Shown: positions 17,808 through 26,312 of the stretch, piece after piece
Layout of the letters: every line of letters starts with the position of its first letter
How positions within the stretch are numbered: the stretch's first letter is position 1
Source: an uncultured Bacteroidales bacterium
GTDB lineage: Bacteria > Bacteroidota > Bacteroidia > Bacteroidales > Bacteroidaceae
Assembly: GCA_937901185.1 (NCBI GenBank)
Contig: CALCHR010000120.1
Location: 1 to 40,221 of the forward strand
DNA: 40,221 nt
Reading direction: 5' to 3'
Notes under the pieces: model-generated
Seen by the model: only the letters and a program-made list of their open reading frames with translations
Databases searched by the model: none
What the model was told of the DNA's origin: nothing
Made by a program: the position numbers and the translations under genes

Positions 17808-18521
17808 TTATTTGGTAGCCTCTTTGTTGGCAGCTTCAATCATTTCCTTGCTGGGGAGGATATAAACTTCAACGCGACGGTTCTGCTCCTGACCTTCGGC
17901 TGTAGCATTAGAGGCAACGGGGTGTTCTTCTCCGTATCCCTTAACCGCTACGATGTGGTTAGAAACATATCCACCGGCAATAAGCTGGTTTTGAACAGCT
18001 TGTGCACGCTGAAGAGAAAGAGCTTGGTTCTTGGCTTTGCTTTGCTCAGCTGTGCTGTTTTTCCAACCTTGGTTGTCGGTATAACCACAGATAGCGATGT
18101 CGTAAGAGGTATCTTCAGCCTTCAAGTTGCTCACAAAGGTATTGATGTCGTTAATAGCAGAAGCGCTCAAGTTTGATTTGCCAGTCTGGAACAGAAGACC
18201 AGAAGCAAATGTAGCCTTTACATATTGTGTGCCATCTTGGGCAGTGAGCAATTCAGCTTCAGCTTTAGCAGCTTCGGCAGCCTTCTTTGCTTTATCCATT
18301 TTGTGACCGATGAGTGTTCCGGCTCCGGCACCAACGGTAACACCTACTGCAGCACCGATAGCAGCACCTTTGCCACCACCAATGAGTTGGCCAACCAATG
18401 CACCAAGTGCACCACCGCCTGTACCGCCGATGACACCACCCTTAGCTGTGTTGCTCATGCTGCAGCCACTGAACAATAAAGTTACGCTGAGAGCAAGCGC
18501 AGATAATTTCATTCCTTTCAT
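17808..18521 (-). CDS. Glycine-zipper OmpA-family lipoprotein
   Basis: A 237-residue envelope protein, probably anchoring the outer membrane to peptidoglycan. The signal peptide ends in the lipobox LFSGC. Residues ~25-80 are a Gly/Ala-rich glycine zipper (GGTGGGALGALVG, GAAIGAAVGVTVGAGAG) of the YMGG/Rick_17kDa type, followed by a short Ala/Lys helix. The C-terminal domain is OmpA-like, with GYTDNQG, SLQRAQAV and EEQNRRVEVYI-type signatures that bind diaminopimelate. I chose the ATG at 18521; a more upstream start would run through the promoter region and into the divergent proS gene. A second ATG at 18512 is an equally good start. It is divergently transcribed from proS. Confidence 0.92.
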   Translation of the reverse strand: MKGMKLSALALSVTLLFSGCSMSNTAKGGVIGGTGGGALGALVGQLIGGGKGAAIGAAVGVTVGAGAGTLIGHKMDKAKKAAEAAKAEAELLTAQDGTQYVKATFASGLLFQTGKSNLSASAINDINTFVSNLKAEDTSYDIAICGYTDNQGWKNSTAEQSKAKNQALSLQRAQAVQNQLIAGGYVSNHIVAVKGYGEEHPVASNATAEGQEQNRRVEVYILPSKEMIEAANKEATK

Positions 18522-18565
18522 TTTTCTAATAATTTTATAGTGAATAATGTGAGTTGATTTCTTTG

Positions 18566-18573
18566 CAAAGGTA
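18566..18573 (-). promoter_or_regulatory. Putative -7 box for the OmpA lipoprotein gene
   Basis: On the minus strand this reads TACCTTTG. It is 45 bp before the start codon and 43 bp away from the divergent proS -7 box. Confidence 0.6.
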
Positions 18574-18616
18574 GTAATTTGTAATATATAATAAGTCATT
18601 TCACATAATAAATTAG

Positions 18617-18624
18617 TATTTTTG
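18617..18624 (+). promoter_or_regulatory. Putative -7 box for proS
   Basis: TATTTTTG fits TAnnTTTG and lies 33 bp before the proS ATG. No clear -33 element is visible. Confidence 0.5.
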
Positions 18625-18657
18625 CAGCTATAAATAAAAGCAAAACTATAATTTGAA

Positions 18658-20142
18658 ATGGCTAAAGAACTAAAAAACCTTACCAAACGTAGTGAGGACT
18701 ATTCTAAATGGTATAATGAGCTTGTGGTAAAAGCCGATTTGGCAGAACAAGCAGACGTGCGCGGCTGTATGGTTATCAAGCCTTATGGATATGCCATCTG
18801 GGAGCGTATTCAGCAATCGCTTGATGAACGTTTCAAAGAAACAGGAGTGCAGAATGTTTATTTCCCCATGCTGATTCCCAAATCATTCCTCTCTAGAGAG
18901 GCCGACCATGTGGAAGGCTTTGCTAAGGAATGTGCTGTGGTAACACACTACAGACTGAAAGCAAATCCTGATGGAGATGGAGTTGTAGTAGACCCAACAG
19001 CTAAGTTGGAAGAGGAACTTATTATTCGCCCTACGTCTGAAACTACGATATGGAATACTTATAGAAAATGGATTCATTCTTGGCGCGACCTGCCGCTGTG
19101 TTGCAATCAATGGTGCAACGTTATGCGATGGGAAATGAGAACACGCTTGTTCTTACGCACAAGTGAGTTCCTTTGGCAAGAAGGACATACAGCCCATGCC
19201 ACTCGTGAGGAAGCTGAAGCTAGAGCCAAACAAATGCTGGATGTGTATGCAGACTTTGCCCGTGAAGTATTGGCCATTCCGGTAATGTGTGGTGTAAAGA
19301 GTGCCACCGAGAGATTTGCCGGGGCTCTTGATACTTATACAATTGAGGCTTTGATGCAGGACGGTAAGGCATTGCAGAGCGGAACAAGCCACTTCCTTGG
19401 CCAAAACTTCGGAAAGGCTTTCAATGTACAGTTTGTAGATAAAAACAATCAGTTGGATTATGCCTGGGCTACAAGTTGGGGTGTAAGTACACGTCTAATG
19501 GGTGCGCTCATTATGACACATAGCGATGACAACGGACTTGTACTTCCTCCGGAATTGGCTCCTATACAGGTGGTGATTGTACCTATTTATAAAGGTTCTG
19601 AGGAACTGGATGCGTTTGATGAAAAACTGGGTGCTTTGGCAGCACGTCTTCGTAAGATGGGCATCCGCGTGAAGTATGACAATGCAGACAATAAACGCCC
19701 CGGATTCAAGTTTGCCGACTATGAGTTGAAGGGTGTGCCTGTACGTCTCGTTATGGGTGGTCGTGACCTTGAAAATGGTACGATAGAGGTGATGCGTAGA
19801 GATACTTTGGAGAAACAGACCATGCAGTTTGAAGGTATTGAAGAGTACATCCGCGGCCTGCTTGCAGAAATTCAAAGCAACATCTACCAAAAGGCTAAGA
19901 ACTATCTGGATGAGCATATCTATCCTTGCGACAACTACGAGGAGTTCAAAGAACGCATCAAGGATGGCGGTTTCTTCCTCTGCCCCTGGGATGGAACAGA
20001 AGAAACTGAGGCCCAGATTAAAGCAGAGACTCAAGCCACAATCCGCTGTGTTCCCTATGGATATGATCAGTCGAACCCTGGAGTAGATATGGTTAGCGGA
20101 AAACCGGCAACTTGCCGCGTCCTAGTAGCACGAAGCTATTGA
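18658..20142 (+). CDS. proS: Proline-tRNA ligase, archaeal/eukaryotic-like type
   Basis: Class II synthetase that charges tRNA-Pro in the cytoplasm. Motif 2 includes NQWCNVMRWEMRTR, and RPTSET is the substrate-binding signature. LFLRTSEFLWQEGHTAHA is diagnostic of the ProRS form shared with archaea and eukaryotes, which lacks the bacterial INS editing insertion. The C-terminus carries the extra domain of this type, with Cys in FLCPWDG, IRCVPYG and ATCRV and ending in Tyr. The length of 494 residues is typical. The start at ATG 18658 follows the promoter by 33 bp and begins MAKELKNLTKRSEDYS as in relatives. Confidence 0.96.
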   Translation: MAKELKNLTKRSEDYSKWYNELVVKADLAEQADVRGCMVIKPYGYAIWERIQQSLDERFKETGVQNVYFPMLIPKSFLSREADHVEGFAKECAVVTHYRLKANPDGDGVVVDPTAKLEEELIIRPTSETTIWNTYRKWIHSWRDLPLCCNQWCNVMRWEMRTRLFLRTSEFLWQEGHTAHATREEAEARAKQMLDVYADFAREVLAIPVMCGVKSATERFAGALDTYTIEALMQDGKALQSGTSHFLGQNFGKAFNVQFVDKNNQLDYAWATSWGVSTRLMGALIMTHSDDNGLVLPPELAPIQVVIVPIYKGSEELDAFDEKLGALAARLRKMGIRVKYDNADNKRPGFKFADYELKGVPVRLVMGGRDLENGTIEVMRRDTLEKQTMQFEGIEEYIRGLLAEIQSNIYQKAKNYLDEHIYPCDNYEEFKERIKDGGFFLCPWDGTEETEAQIKAETQATIRCVPYGYDQSNPGVDMVSGKPATCRVLVARSY

Positions 20143-20164
20143 TAATAATTGTATGATTCTATTA

Positions 20165-20204
20165 AAATTTAGAGGGGGCAACAATTGTTGCTCCCTCTAA
20201 ATTT
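20165..20204. terminator. Bidirectional terminator between proS and the secreted orphan
   Basis: A 19-bp stem running from AAATTT at 20165 to AAATTT at 20204, with one G-T pair and a GGGGGC/GCTCCC core, is flanked by A- and T-rich sequence. It sits between two convergent genes and can serve both. Confidence 0.85.
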
Positions 20205-20215
20205 ATGTATAATAG

Positions 20216-21058
20216 TTATCTTACAATTATTTTATGTCCTTTTTCATATCTTTTTCCTCCCCTAGAGTTGATAATGCTCATTCCTTGGCCAATACTTGCT
20301 GCATTAATCGTAACTTGCTTTTGTCCTTTTGATATTGGAATACGACTTACAACTTTACCATTGATGTTTGTAATCACAATTTCTTTTGCTTCACAACTCT
20401 CTGTTAACTCAATTGTTATATCTTGTGTCCTCTCTGCTATAATTGGAGTTACTTTCATTCCTTCAATTGTTGCAGACTTTATAAGGGTTTCTGTTTCCCT
20501 GTTTATTTTGTAAAAACGAGTATAGCTGATATACTCATCGTCAGAATAACTAATTCCGAGATAATATTTATTATTAATCTTTATAATATCAACCCAATCA
20601 TAATAATAAGACTCTTCTTCAACAATTAAAGATTGTAAAACTACCCCATCCTCTGATATAATATTGAATGCTTTGATATCTTCAGTTGTGTTATCTCTGA
20701 CTACCTCAATAAATTCATATTTTTTATCAGTATTAAAAAGAGTTTGAGATAGTTCAAAACCTTGACCTATGATATTGTCATTATCCCAATCGTAGAAAAC
20801 AATTTTTGCAATTTCTTTTGTATGTTTAATTGTCTTTATCTCCGTAAATTCGTCATCGTATATCCTTATTTTTGTTGTACCATTATTATCATTATTTACG
20901 ACGTGAAGGATTGGAACATTATTATAAGAAAATGATTTTGGTGTAGCTGTTAAATATGCTTCAAATCCATTAATAATTTTAATGGGGCTTTCTACTATTT
21001 GGGCAATAGAACTTACACAAATATACGAAACGAAAATTGATAAAAATAATTTTTTCAT
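20216..21058 (-). CDS. Secreted protein of unknown function with T9SS-like C-terminus
   Basis: I do not recognise the family of this 280-residue protein. The N-terminus is a signal peptide (MKKLFLSIFVSYICVSSIAQ). The body is a run of alternating beta-type segments with several acidic repeats of the form YDDEF, YDWDND, YYDWVD and YSDDEY, suggesting a propeller-like or repeated-strand fold; that is inference. The last ~60 residues (ITNINGKVVSRIPISKGQ ... KIIVR) resemble a type A C-terminal sorting domain of the type IX secretion system. The gene is noticeably more AT-rich than proS and valS, consistent with recent acquisition or a fast-evolving orphan. No promoter stands out upstream. Confidence 0.75.
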   Translation of the reverse strand: MKKLFLSIFVSYICVSSIAQIVESPIKIINGFEAYLTATPKSFSYNNVPILHVVNNDNNGTTKIRIYDDEFTEIKTIKHTKEIAKIVFYDWDNDNIIGQGFELSQTLFNTDKKYEFIEVVRDNTTEDIKAFNIISEDGVVLQSLIVEEESYYYDWVDIIKINNKYYLGISYSDDEYISYTRFYKINRETETLIKSATIEGMKVTPIIAERTQDITIELTESCEAKEIVITNINGKVVSRIPISKGQKQVTINAASIGQGMSIINSRGGKRYEKGHKIIVR

Positions 21059-21382
21059 TGTCTTTATTGTTAATTTGTTTTTCTTACTTACTTACTTTAT
21101 GCCTTTTGGGGATTAACCTGTAGCTCCTTTCTCAACCAATATATAATACAAAAACTGATACATTCGTTTTAATGTACATACCAATTTATTTCAATTGGTA
21201 GATAAGTTTTTGGATATTAGCATTAGAAAATCTAATACAGATATAATGAATTTGGATAGAAAAAGGCTGTAGTGATAATTGTTTAGTATTATAAGGGGAG
21301 TCTATTGTGAAGAAATAAATAGTGTATCATAGATTTCCATGTCTGAAGTGTATAATACCAAAGTAAACGTCTCTCTTAAACG

Positions 21383-21420
21383 CAAGAAAGAGCCTACTTT
21401 TAAGTGTGGGCTCTTTCTTG
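21383..21420 (-). terminator. Terminator of the major OmpA-family gene
   Basis: CAAGAAAGAGCC (21383-21394) and GGCTCTTTCTTG (21409-21420) form a perfect 12-bp stem starting 20 bp past the stop codon. The rest of the 21059-21440 gap holds a short CTTA run near 21085-21100 and no gene that I can support. Confidence 0.85.
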
Positions 21421-21440
21421 TATAAATCTGTATGTATTGA

Positions 21441-22628
21441 TTATTGAATCTTAACAGTAGCGCGACGATTGTAAGAGTAGGGGGCGATAGTGTTTACACC
21501 ACCTTGTGCTTCAACGATGATATTGTCACGGCTAACTCCGTAAGAAACGAGAACGTCAGCTACGGCTTGAGCACGCTTTTCGCTCAACTTCTGGTTGTAA
21601 GAAGCGCTACCAGTCTTGCTATCAGCATAACCTGTAACAACAATCTTGTTACCATTAGCCTTTGCATATTCTGCAACTTCCTTAACGTTTACGAGGTCTT
21701 TCTTGCTTGCGATTCTGTAAGAATCAACATTGAAGAATACAGACTGTGCAGTAGATACAACTTGCTTTTCTACAACTTTCTCTACGATAGTTTGGGGCTT
21801 TTGGTTCTGAGCCTTGTGCAACATTTCGCGGAGACGAGCATTTTCGTCTTGTTGTTCCTTCAAAGAAGCGTTAACAGCATCGAGTTGCTCTTTGTTCATA
21901 GCGATGAGTGCATTTACGTCGGGAGTCTTTTCCCAAGTGCACTTGCCAATGTTGTAAGTTACACCAACAGCAGCGCCTACCATCTTGTCCCAGTGACGAG
22001 AGTAACCTTTCTTATAGTTGCCCCAATTGTCAACTACATCGTCACGTCTGTTTGCTAAGTCATCAGAGAAACCACCTTCAACAGCAGTTGCCCAAACGTC
22101 CAAGAAGATGCTCCAGTGGTTAGTGATGCGGAAGTTGTTTAACAAACCAACATTGTAAGTCAAGTCGTAGTTGTTCATTGACATGTTGCGAGCAACACCA
22201 AGACCTACATAAGGAATGAAGTTCCAAACGCGCTTTTCATTGTAACCGCAGAACATGTTTGAAAGGTTGAACATTACATCTTCATGAAGATTCCAGTAGT
22301 CGTAAGCGTGGTGATTGTTTTCTGTCAAAACGCGCTTTGACCAAGCAGCTTGGAACTTAGTGCGAAGACCGATGCTGGGAGTAAACCATTTACCTACGGC
22401 TACATCAAAACCGAATGTTCCACGCTTTGTGCTGAAAGGGTTGCCGCTGATACCAGAAGCTTCTTCAGATGTGTAAGCAGCTTGGAATTCACCACCAACT
22501 GATACGAACCAATTAGCCCAAAAAGAATTGGTGGATACACTGTACTTTTTGCGAGGAACTTCTGTTTCCTGCGCCATTGCTGATGTAGCTAAACCTACAA
22601 AAGCGAGTGCAATCATTAACTTTCTCAT
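21441..22628 (-). CDS. Major outer-membrane protein, OmpA/OprF family
   Basis: A 395-residue outer-membrane protein. A signal peptide ends at AMAQ. Residues ~30-225 form an eight-stranded beta-barrel of the Bacteroidales OmpA type, with aromatic-rich alternating strands (FGFDVAVGKWFTPSIG, FIPYVGLGVARN). A short helical linker (MNKEQLDAVNASLKEQQDENARLREM) precedes the C-terminal OmpA domain at ~285-395, with FFNVDSYRI, GYADSKTGSASYNQKLSEKRA and YSYNRRATV, which binds peptidoglycan. It has its own promoter and terminator, as expected for an abundant structural protein, and lies downstream of mutL on the same strand. Confidence 0.93.
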   Translation of the reverse strand: MRKLMIALAFVGLATSAMAQETEVPRKKYSVSTNSFWANWFVSVGGEFQAAYTSEEASGISGNPFSTKRGTFGFDVAVGKWFTPSIGLRTKFQAAWSKRVLTENNHHAYDYWNLHEDVMFNLSNMFCGYNEKRVWNFIPYVGLGVARNMSMNNYDLTYNVGLLNNFRITNHWSIFLDVWATAVEGGFSDDLANRRDDVVDNWGNYKKGYSRHWDKMVGAAVGVTYNIGKCTWEKTPDVNALIAMNKEQLDAVNASLKEQQDENARLREMLHKAQNQKPQTIVEKVVEKQVVSTAQSVFFNVDSYRIASKKDLVNVKEVAEYAKANGNKIVVTGYADSKTGSASYNQKLSEKRAQAVADVLVSYGVSRDNIIVEAQGGVNTIAPYSYNRRATVKIQ

Positions 22629-22693
22629 AATTATTAAAATATAAAGATTTATTTTTACTATAATTCTAATACAGATTTCACATTATATCGTTG

Positions 22694-22701
22694 CAAAGAT
22701 A
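22694..22701 (-). promoter_or_regulatory. Putative -7 box for the OmpA-family gene
   Basis: On the minus strand this reads TATCTTTG followed by CAACG, a strong -7 match. It gives a leader of roughly 60 nt. Confidence 0.65.
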
Positions 22702-22786
22702 GAAAAAATATATAAGAACTATTATGTTTTATTGGAAAAAAGTTGTTTGAAGGCCCTATTTTATTGGAAAAAATTAAGAAAATGGG

Positions 22787-24655
22787 TTAAGAAAACAATT
22801 TTTGGATATTCTGATGCTCAAGAATAACTAATATGGTTCTTCCATCAGGAGTAAAATTGGGTGAACTACTAGTAAATAATTTTTCAATGAGATCGGACAT
22901 TTCTTTTTTAGATAATTCAACTCCTATAGGCATAGCTGTTTTTTGGGCTAAAGAATTTGCAATGATATAGAAAATCTCTTTCTTAGCTCCGTTTTGTACG
23001 CCGGCCTGGGCCTCTGCAACCATGTTTTGAATTAGTTCAACCATATCAATACCTTCAGTCCCTGCAGGGATAGAAGATATTGAATAACTTCCATTCCCAA
23101 GGTTAGTGATATCAAAACCAAGAGTTTGTAAATCGGGTAGAAGTTGCTCTAAATATCCAATAGAGGAGGGAGAGAGCTGTAATAGTTGAGGGAAGAGGAG
23201 ACCTTGCCCAATTCCCTTCTTGGATTGCAAGTGTTCTAAATAGAGGTCAAATAAGACTCTGATGTGTGCTCTATGATAATCTATTAGAAGAAGACCGGAT
23301 TTTACAGGTGTAACTATATAGCGGCCTTTGTATTGTATGTAATCAAGCTCTTCTTTTTCCCATTCGGATTGTTCTTCTGTGGGTAAATTACTGTAAAGAA
23401 CATGGGATGGGGTAGAGGTGGTATTATTGCTAAGTTGATTGTCAATAGATGGTAAGGTTTCGAAGTTTGTATTTGTCTCTTGTGAATATACTTGTTTGGT
23501 CTTAGAGAAACTATTTGAAGCTAGTGGGGAATTTCCTCCTTTTGTTGTACTGAATGGATTATATTGACTATTTATTTTTATAGTAGGTGACTTTATTGGG
23601 GTATTATCTGAAAATACGGGGAACTGTGGCATATTCTCTGTATTAAAGTCGATAGTTGGAATAGCATTAAATTTTCCAAGTGCTTCTTTTGCTGCAGCAA
23701 GGAGAATCTGCCAAATAGGTTGCTCATCTTGAAATTTCACCTCAGCTTTTGTAGGATGGATATTTATATCAATATGAGCAGGATCTACTTCTAACGACAA
23801 AAAGAATGGTGCCTGTTCATTTTCAGGTATGAGTCTTTCGTAGGCACTTTGTATGGCTTTTGCAAAATAAGGATGACGTATGTATCGACCATTTACAAAG
23901 AAAAATTGGTGTGCACCTTTTTTCTTAGAACTTTCGGGTATACCTATAAATCCACTCACCTTTATAATTGGTGTGTCAACATTTACCGGTAAAAGTTGTG
24001 TATCATATTTCTTTCCGAAGATATTAATGATGCGTTGTTTGAAATTTCCTTCAGGAAGAGAAAGTAATAAGGACTTATTATTATGAAATGTAAATGCTAT
24101 ATTAGGATTTGCAAGAGCAATTTTCTCAAACTCTATAAGAATATTGTTGAGTTCGGTTTGATTGGATTTTAGAAATTTTCTTCTGGCCGGTACATTATAA
24201 AAAATATTGTTGACAATAAAGTTTGCTCCGACCGGACAATTTACTATACTTTGACCTGCTATGTGGGAATTTTCAACGGTAAGATATATTCCTAATTCAT
24301 CTTCTGCTGTGCGTGTTTTCAATTCTATTTGTGCTACTGCTGCAATAGATGGTAGGGCTTCTCCTCTGAATCCCATAGTTCGTAGAGCATATAAGTCTGA
24401 AGCTTGACTAATTTTGGATGTTGCATGACGTTCAAAAGCTAATCGTGCATCTGTTTCGCTCATCCCTTTCCCGTTATCAATAACTTGGATGCTACTCTTA
24501 CCTGCATCAGTAATATAAATTTGTATATGTGAGGCTCCAGCATCAATAGCATTTTCCATCAACTCTTTGATGACGGAGGAAGGTCGTTGTATAACTTCAC
24601 CCGCAGCTATCTGGTTAGCCACGGAGTCTGGTAATAGACGAATAATATCACCCAT
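22787..24655 (-). CDS. mutL: DNA mismatch repair protein MutL
   Basis: Couples mismatch recognition by MutS to strand excision. The GHKL ATPase motifs are intact: NQIAAGEVIQRPSSVIKELMENAIDAG, DNGKGM, and RHATSKI with GFRGEALPSI. The transducer domain includes FFVNGRYI and DINIHPTKAEVKF. A low-complexity linker (~350-430) leads to the dimerisation domain. The DQHA(X)2E(X)4E endonuclease motif is altered: residues from D459 read DYHRAHIRVLFD, so both Glu positions are not Glu. At 622 residues it is full length. It starts 16 bp after the OstA-like gene and belongs to the guaB-to-mutL string. Confidence 0.95.
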   Translation of the reverse strand: MGDIIRLLPDSVANQIAAGEVIQRPSSVIKELMENAIDAGASHIQIYITDAGKSSIQVIDNGKGMSETDARLAFERHATSKISQASDLYALRTMGFRGEALPSIAAVAQIELKTRTAEDELGIYLTVENSHIAGQSIVNCPVGANFIVNNIFYNVPARRKFLKSNQTELNNILIEFEKIALANPNIAFTFHNNKSLLLSLPEGNFKQRIINIFGKKYDTQLLPVNVDTPIIKVSGFIGIPESSKKKGAHQFFFVNGRYIRHPYFAKAIQSAYERLIPENEQAPFFLSLEVDPAHIDINIHPTKAEVKFQDEQPIWQILLAAAKEALGKFNAIPTIDFNTENMPQFPVFSDNTPIKSPTIKINSQYNPFSTTKGGNSPLASNSFSKTKQVYSQETNTNFETLPSIDNQLSNNTTSTPSHVLYSNLPTEEQSEWEKEELDYIQYKGRYIVTPVKSGLLLIDYHRAHIRVLFDLYLEHLQSKKGIGQGLLFPQLLQLSPSSIGYLEQLLPDLQTLGFDITNLGNGSYSISSIPAGTEGIDMVELIQNMVAEAQAGVQNGAKKEIFYIIANSLAQKTAMPIGVELSKKEMSDLIEKLFTSSSPNFTPDGRTILVILEHQNIQKLFS

Positions 24656-24671
24656 ATGGTAAGTCGTGGTT

Positions 24672-26312
24672 TTACTTAAGAATTTGTAGTGGAGATTTTT
24701 TCCGAATTGTAGTCTTCAATTCTGTACCACTCTCTTTTTTACGCCACAAAAATAAGTCATTTTTATCTAGTGGACGTATATAATCAAACCAAGCAAAATT
24801 CTTAAGCATAGTTCTTTCTTTAGGTGCTGTGCCTATTGGATAAAAATATCCTTGTGATGCTGGAACCCAAATTTTGTGTAATTTGTTGTTACGCATGAAC
24901 ATATTCATTCTGCTTGTTTCTGTATAGTTCTGATATAGAATAGTACTATCTTTTTCTAATGGGTAGAATATAATTTGTACATTCCCGATGACTTGATTCT
25001 CTTTCATTTTACCATCTTTATAATAGGAATGCATTTCTTGGCCGCTGATTTGGTTATAGTGTAGGCTATCTAACTGCTCAACTAATAAAGCTTGCCTTTC
25101 TACATAGATACTATCAATCGTTGAATCATTTAAAAAGATATTTATTTCTTCTCCTAAAATTTGGCGTGGTCCACTCCAAACAATAGGATCTTTGTACATT
25201 GCCATTTTATTAGATTTTGTATTAAAGGCTAAAGAGTCGCATACGGCTTGAATATCTTTTCGATAGGCTCGAACATGAAAATAACCATGTAATGTTCTAT
25301 ACACAGAGTCGGTATTGATGTTGTATGTATATAACTTTAATGTATCAGCATGTACAAATAGAGTATCCTTTTTATTTGAAAAATCCTTTACTAAAGCTTT
25401 TTTTGTTACAATAGCTTCTCCAGTTAATTCATTATAATAACAATAATCTCCAATTAAAATGTGTTTGCTTATTGTGTCTTCATATATAATATTATTATAT
25501 GCGGTTGTGACGCCTGCAATTTTATCATAGTAAACGCTATCTCCAACCATCTTTTTACCTTGATTGTAATATTCTGGTCGATTAAATAGTTTTGCTTTCT
25601 GGGAACTGGTGTTGTAATATCCTTTTTCTGTATAGATTAAGCTACTACCACTAATAATTCTTGAAGGCCCACAGACCTCAGACCATTTTGTTGATAAATC
25701 GTAATGTAAAGTATCTGAAGTTAAAGTATATTGTGGATTCTCTAATTTAACATCATAGTTAAAAGAGGACTTGCGTGTAGATGTATAGTATTCTCCCCAA
25801 TCTGCAGTTAAAGTGTTTTCTCCGTCAATCAAAATACCTCCTTCAAAGAAATATCCTTTACTATCTAAACGATCATAATTTAGACTATCGGTTAGTAGTA
25901 TAGATTCTCTATGACGCATCTCTACATTGTTTCGTATTTCGGCAATTTGCGTAATTCCATTATAGAAAAGGTATTCACCAACAAGCGAAAGTGAGTCGCC
26001 TTGTTCCATTCTTATATTACCAAAAGCTTGAAAAGAATTTGTTGATGTATATAGGACTGCACTATCACAATACATCTTTAAGCCTTTGTGGAGAAATTCA
26101 ACATCTCCACTAAGACATTGAGCATCAGGATTACTTATTTTGTCAAATTGTAAGTTGTCCGCATGAATAAGATGGATTTTTTCTTCAGAACTTTGAATTG
26201 GTTTACTTTGATTTACCGTAAAATTAGTAGCATGGATATATAGTAAACCTGCAACTATTATCCATGCTAAAAAAAGAACTCGCAAGAAAATTTTAGTGTG
26301 TTGTTCGTTCAT
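24672..26312 (-). CDS. OstA/LptA-like envelope protein
   Basis: Probably part of lipopolysaccharide transport across the periplasm. An N-terminal hydrophobic segment (FLRVLFLAWIIVAGLLYI) acts as anchor or signal. The body contains repeated OstA_N-type beta segments with HADNLQFDK, LSGDVEFLHKGLKMYCDSA, GNIRMEQGD and several later SDTLHYD / GDSVYYDK / ADTLKLY repeats. This fits the beta-taco of LptA or the N-terminal domain of LptD; no C-terminal barrel is present in these 546 residues. I chose the ATG whose bases overlap the upstream TGA (ATGA, 26309-26312), a typical translational-coupling arrangement; an ATG 9 bp earlier (26321) is the alternative. It lies between the SurA-like genes and mutL. 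Confidence 0.82.
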   Translation of the reverse strand: MNEQHTKIFLRVLFLAWIIVAGLLYIHATNFTVNQSKPIQSSEEKIHLIHADNLQFDKISNPDAQCLSGDVEFLHKGLKMYCDSAVLYTSTNSFQAFGNIRMEQGDSLSLVGEYLFYNGITQIAEIRNNVEMRHRESILLTDSLNYDRLDSKGYFFEGGILIDGENTLTADWGEYYTSTRKSSFNYDVKLENPQYTLTSDTLHYDLSTKWSEVCGPSRIISGSSLIYTEKGYYNTSSQKAKLFNRPEYYNQGKKMVGDSVYYDKIAGVTTAYNNIIYEDTISKHILIGDYCYYNELTGEAIVTKKALVKDFSNKKDTLFVHADTLKLYTYNINTDSVYRTLHGYFHVRAYRKDIQAVCDSLAFNTKSNKMAMYKDPIVWSGPRQILGEEINIFLNDSTIDSIYVERQALLVEQLDSLHYNQISGQEMHSYYKDGKMKENQVIGNVQIIFYPLEKDSTILYQNYTETSRMNMFMRNNKLHKIWVPASQGYFYPIGTAPKERTMLKNFAWFDYIRPLDKNDLFLWRKKESGTELKTTIRKKSPLQILK

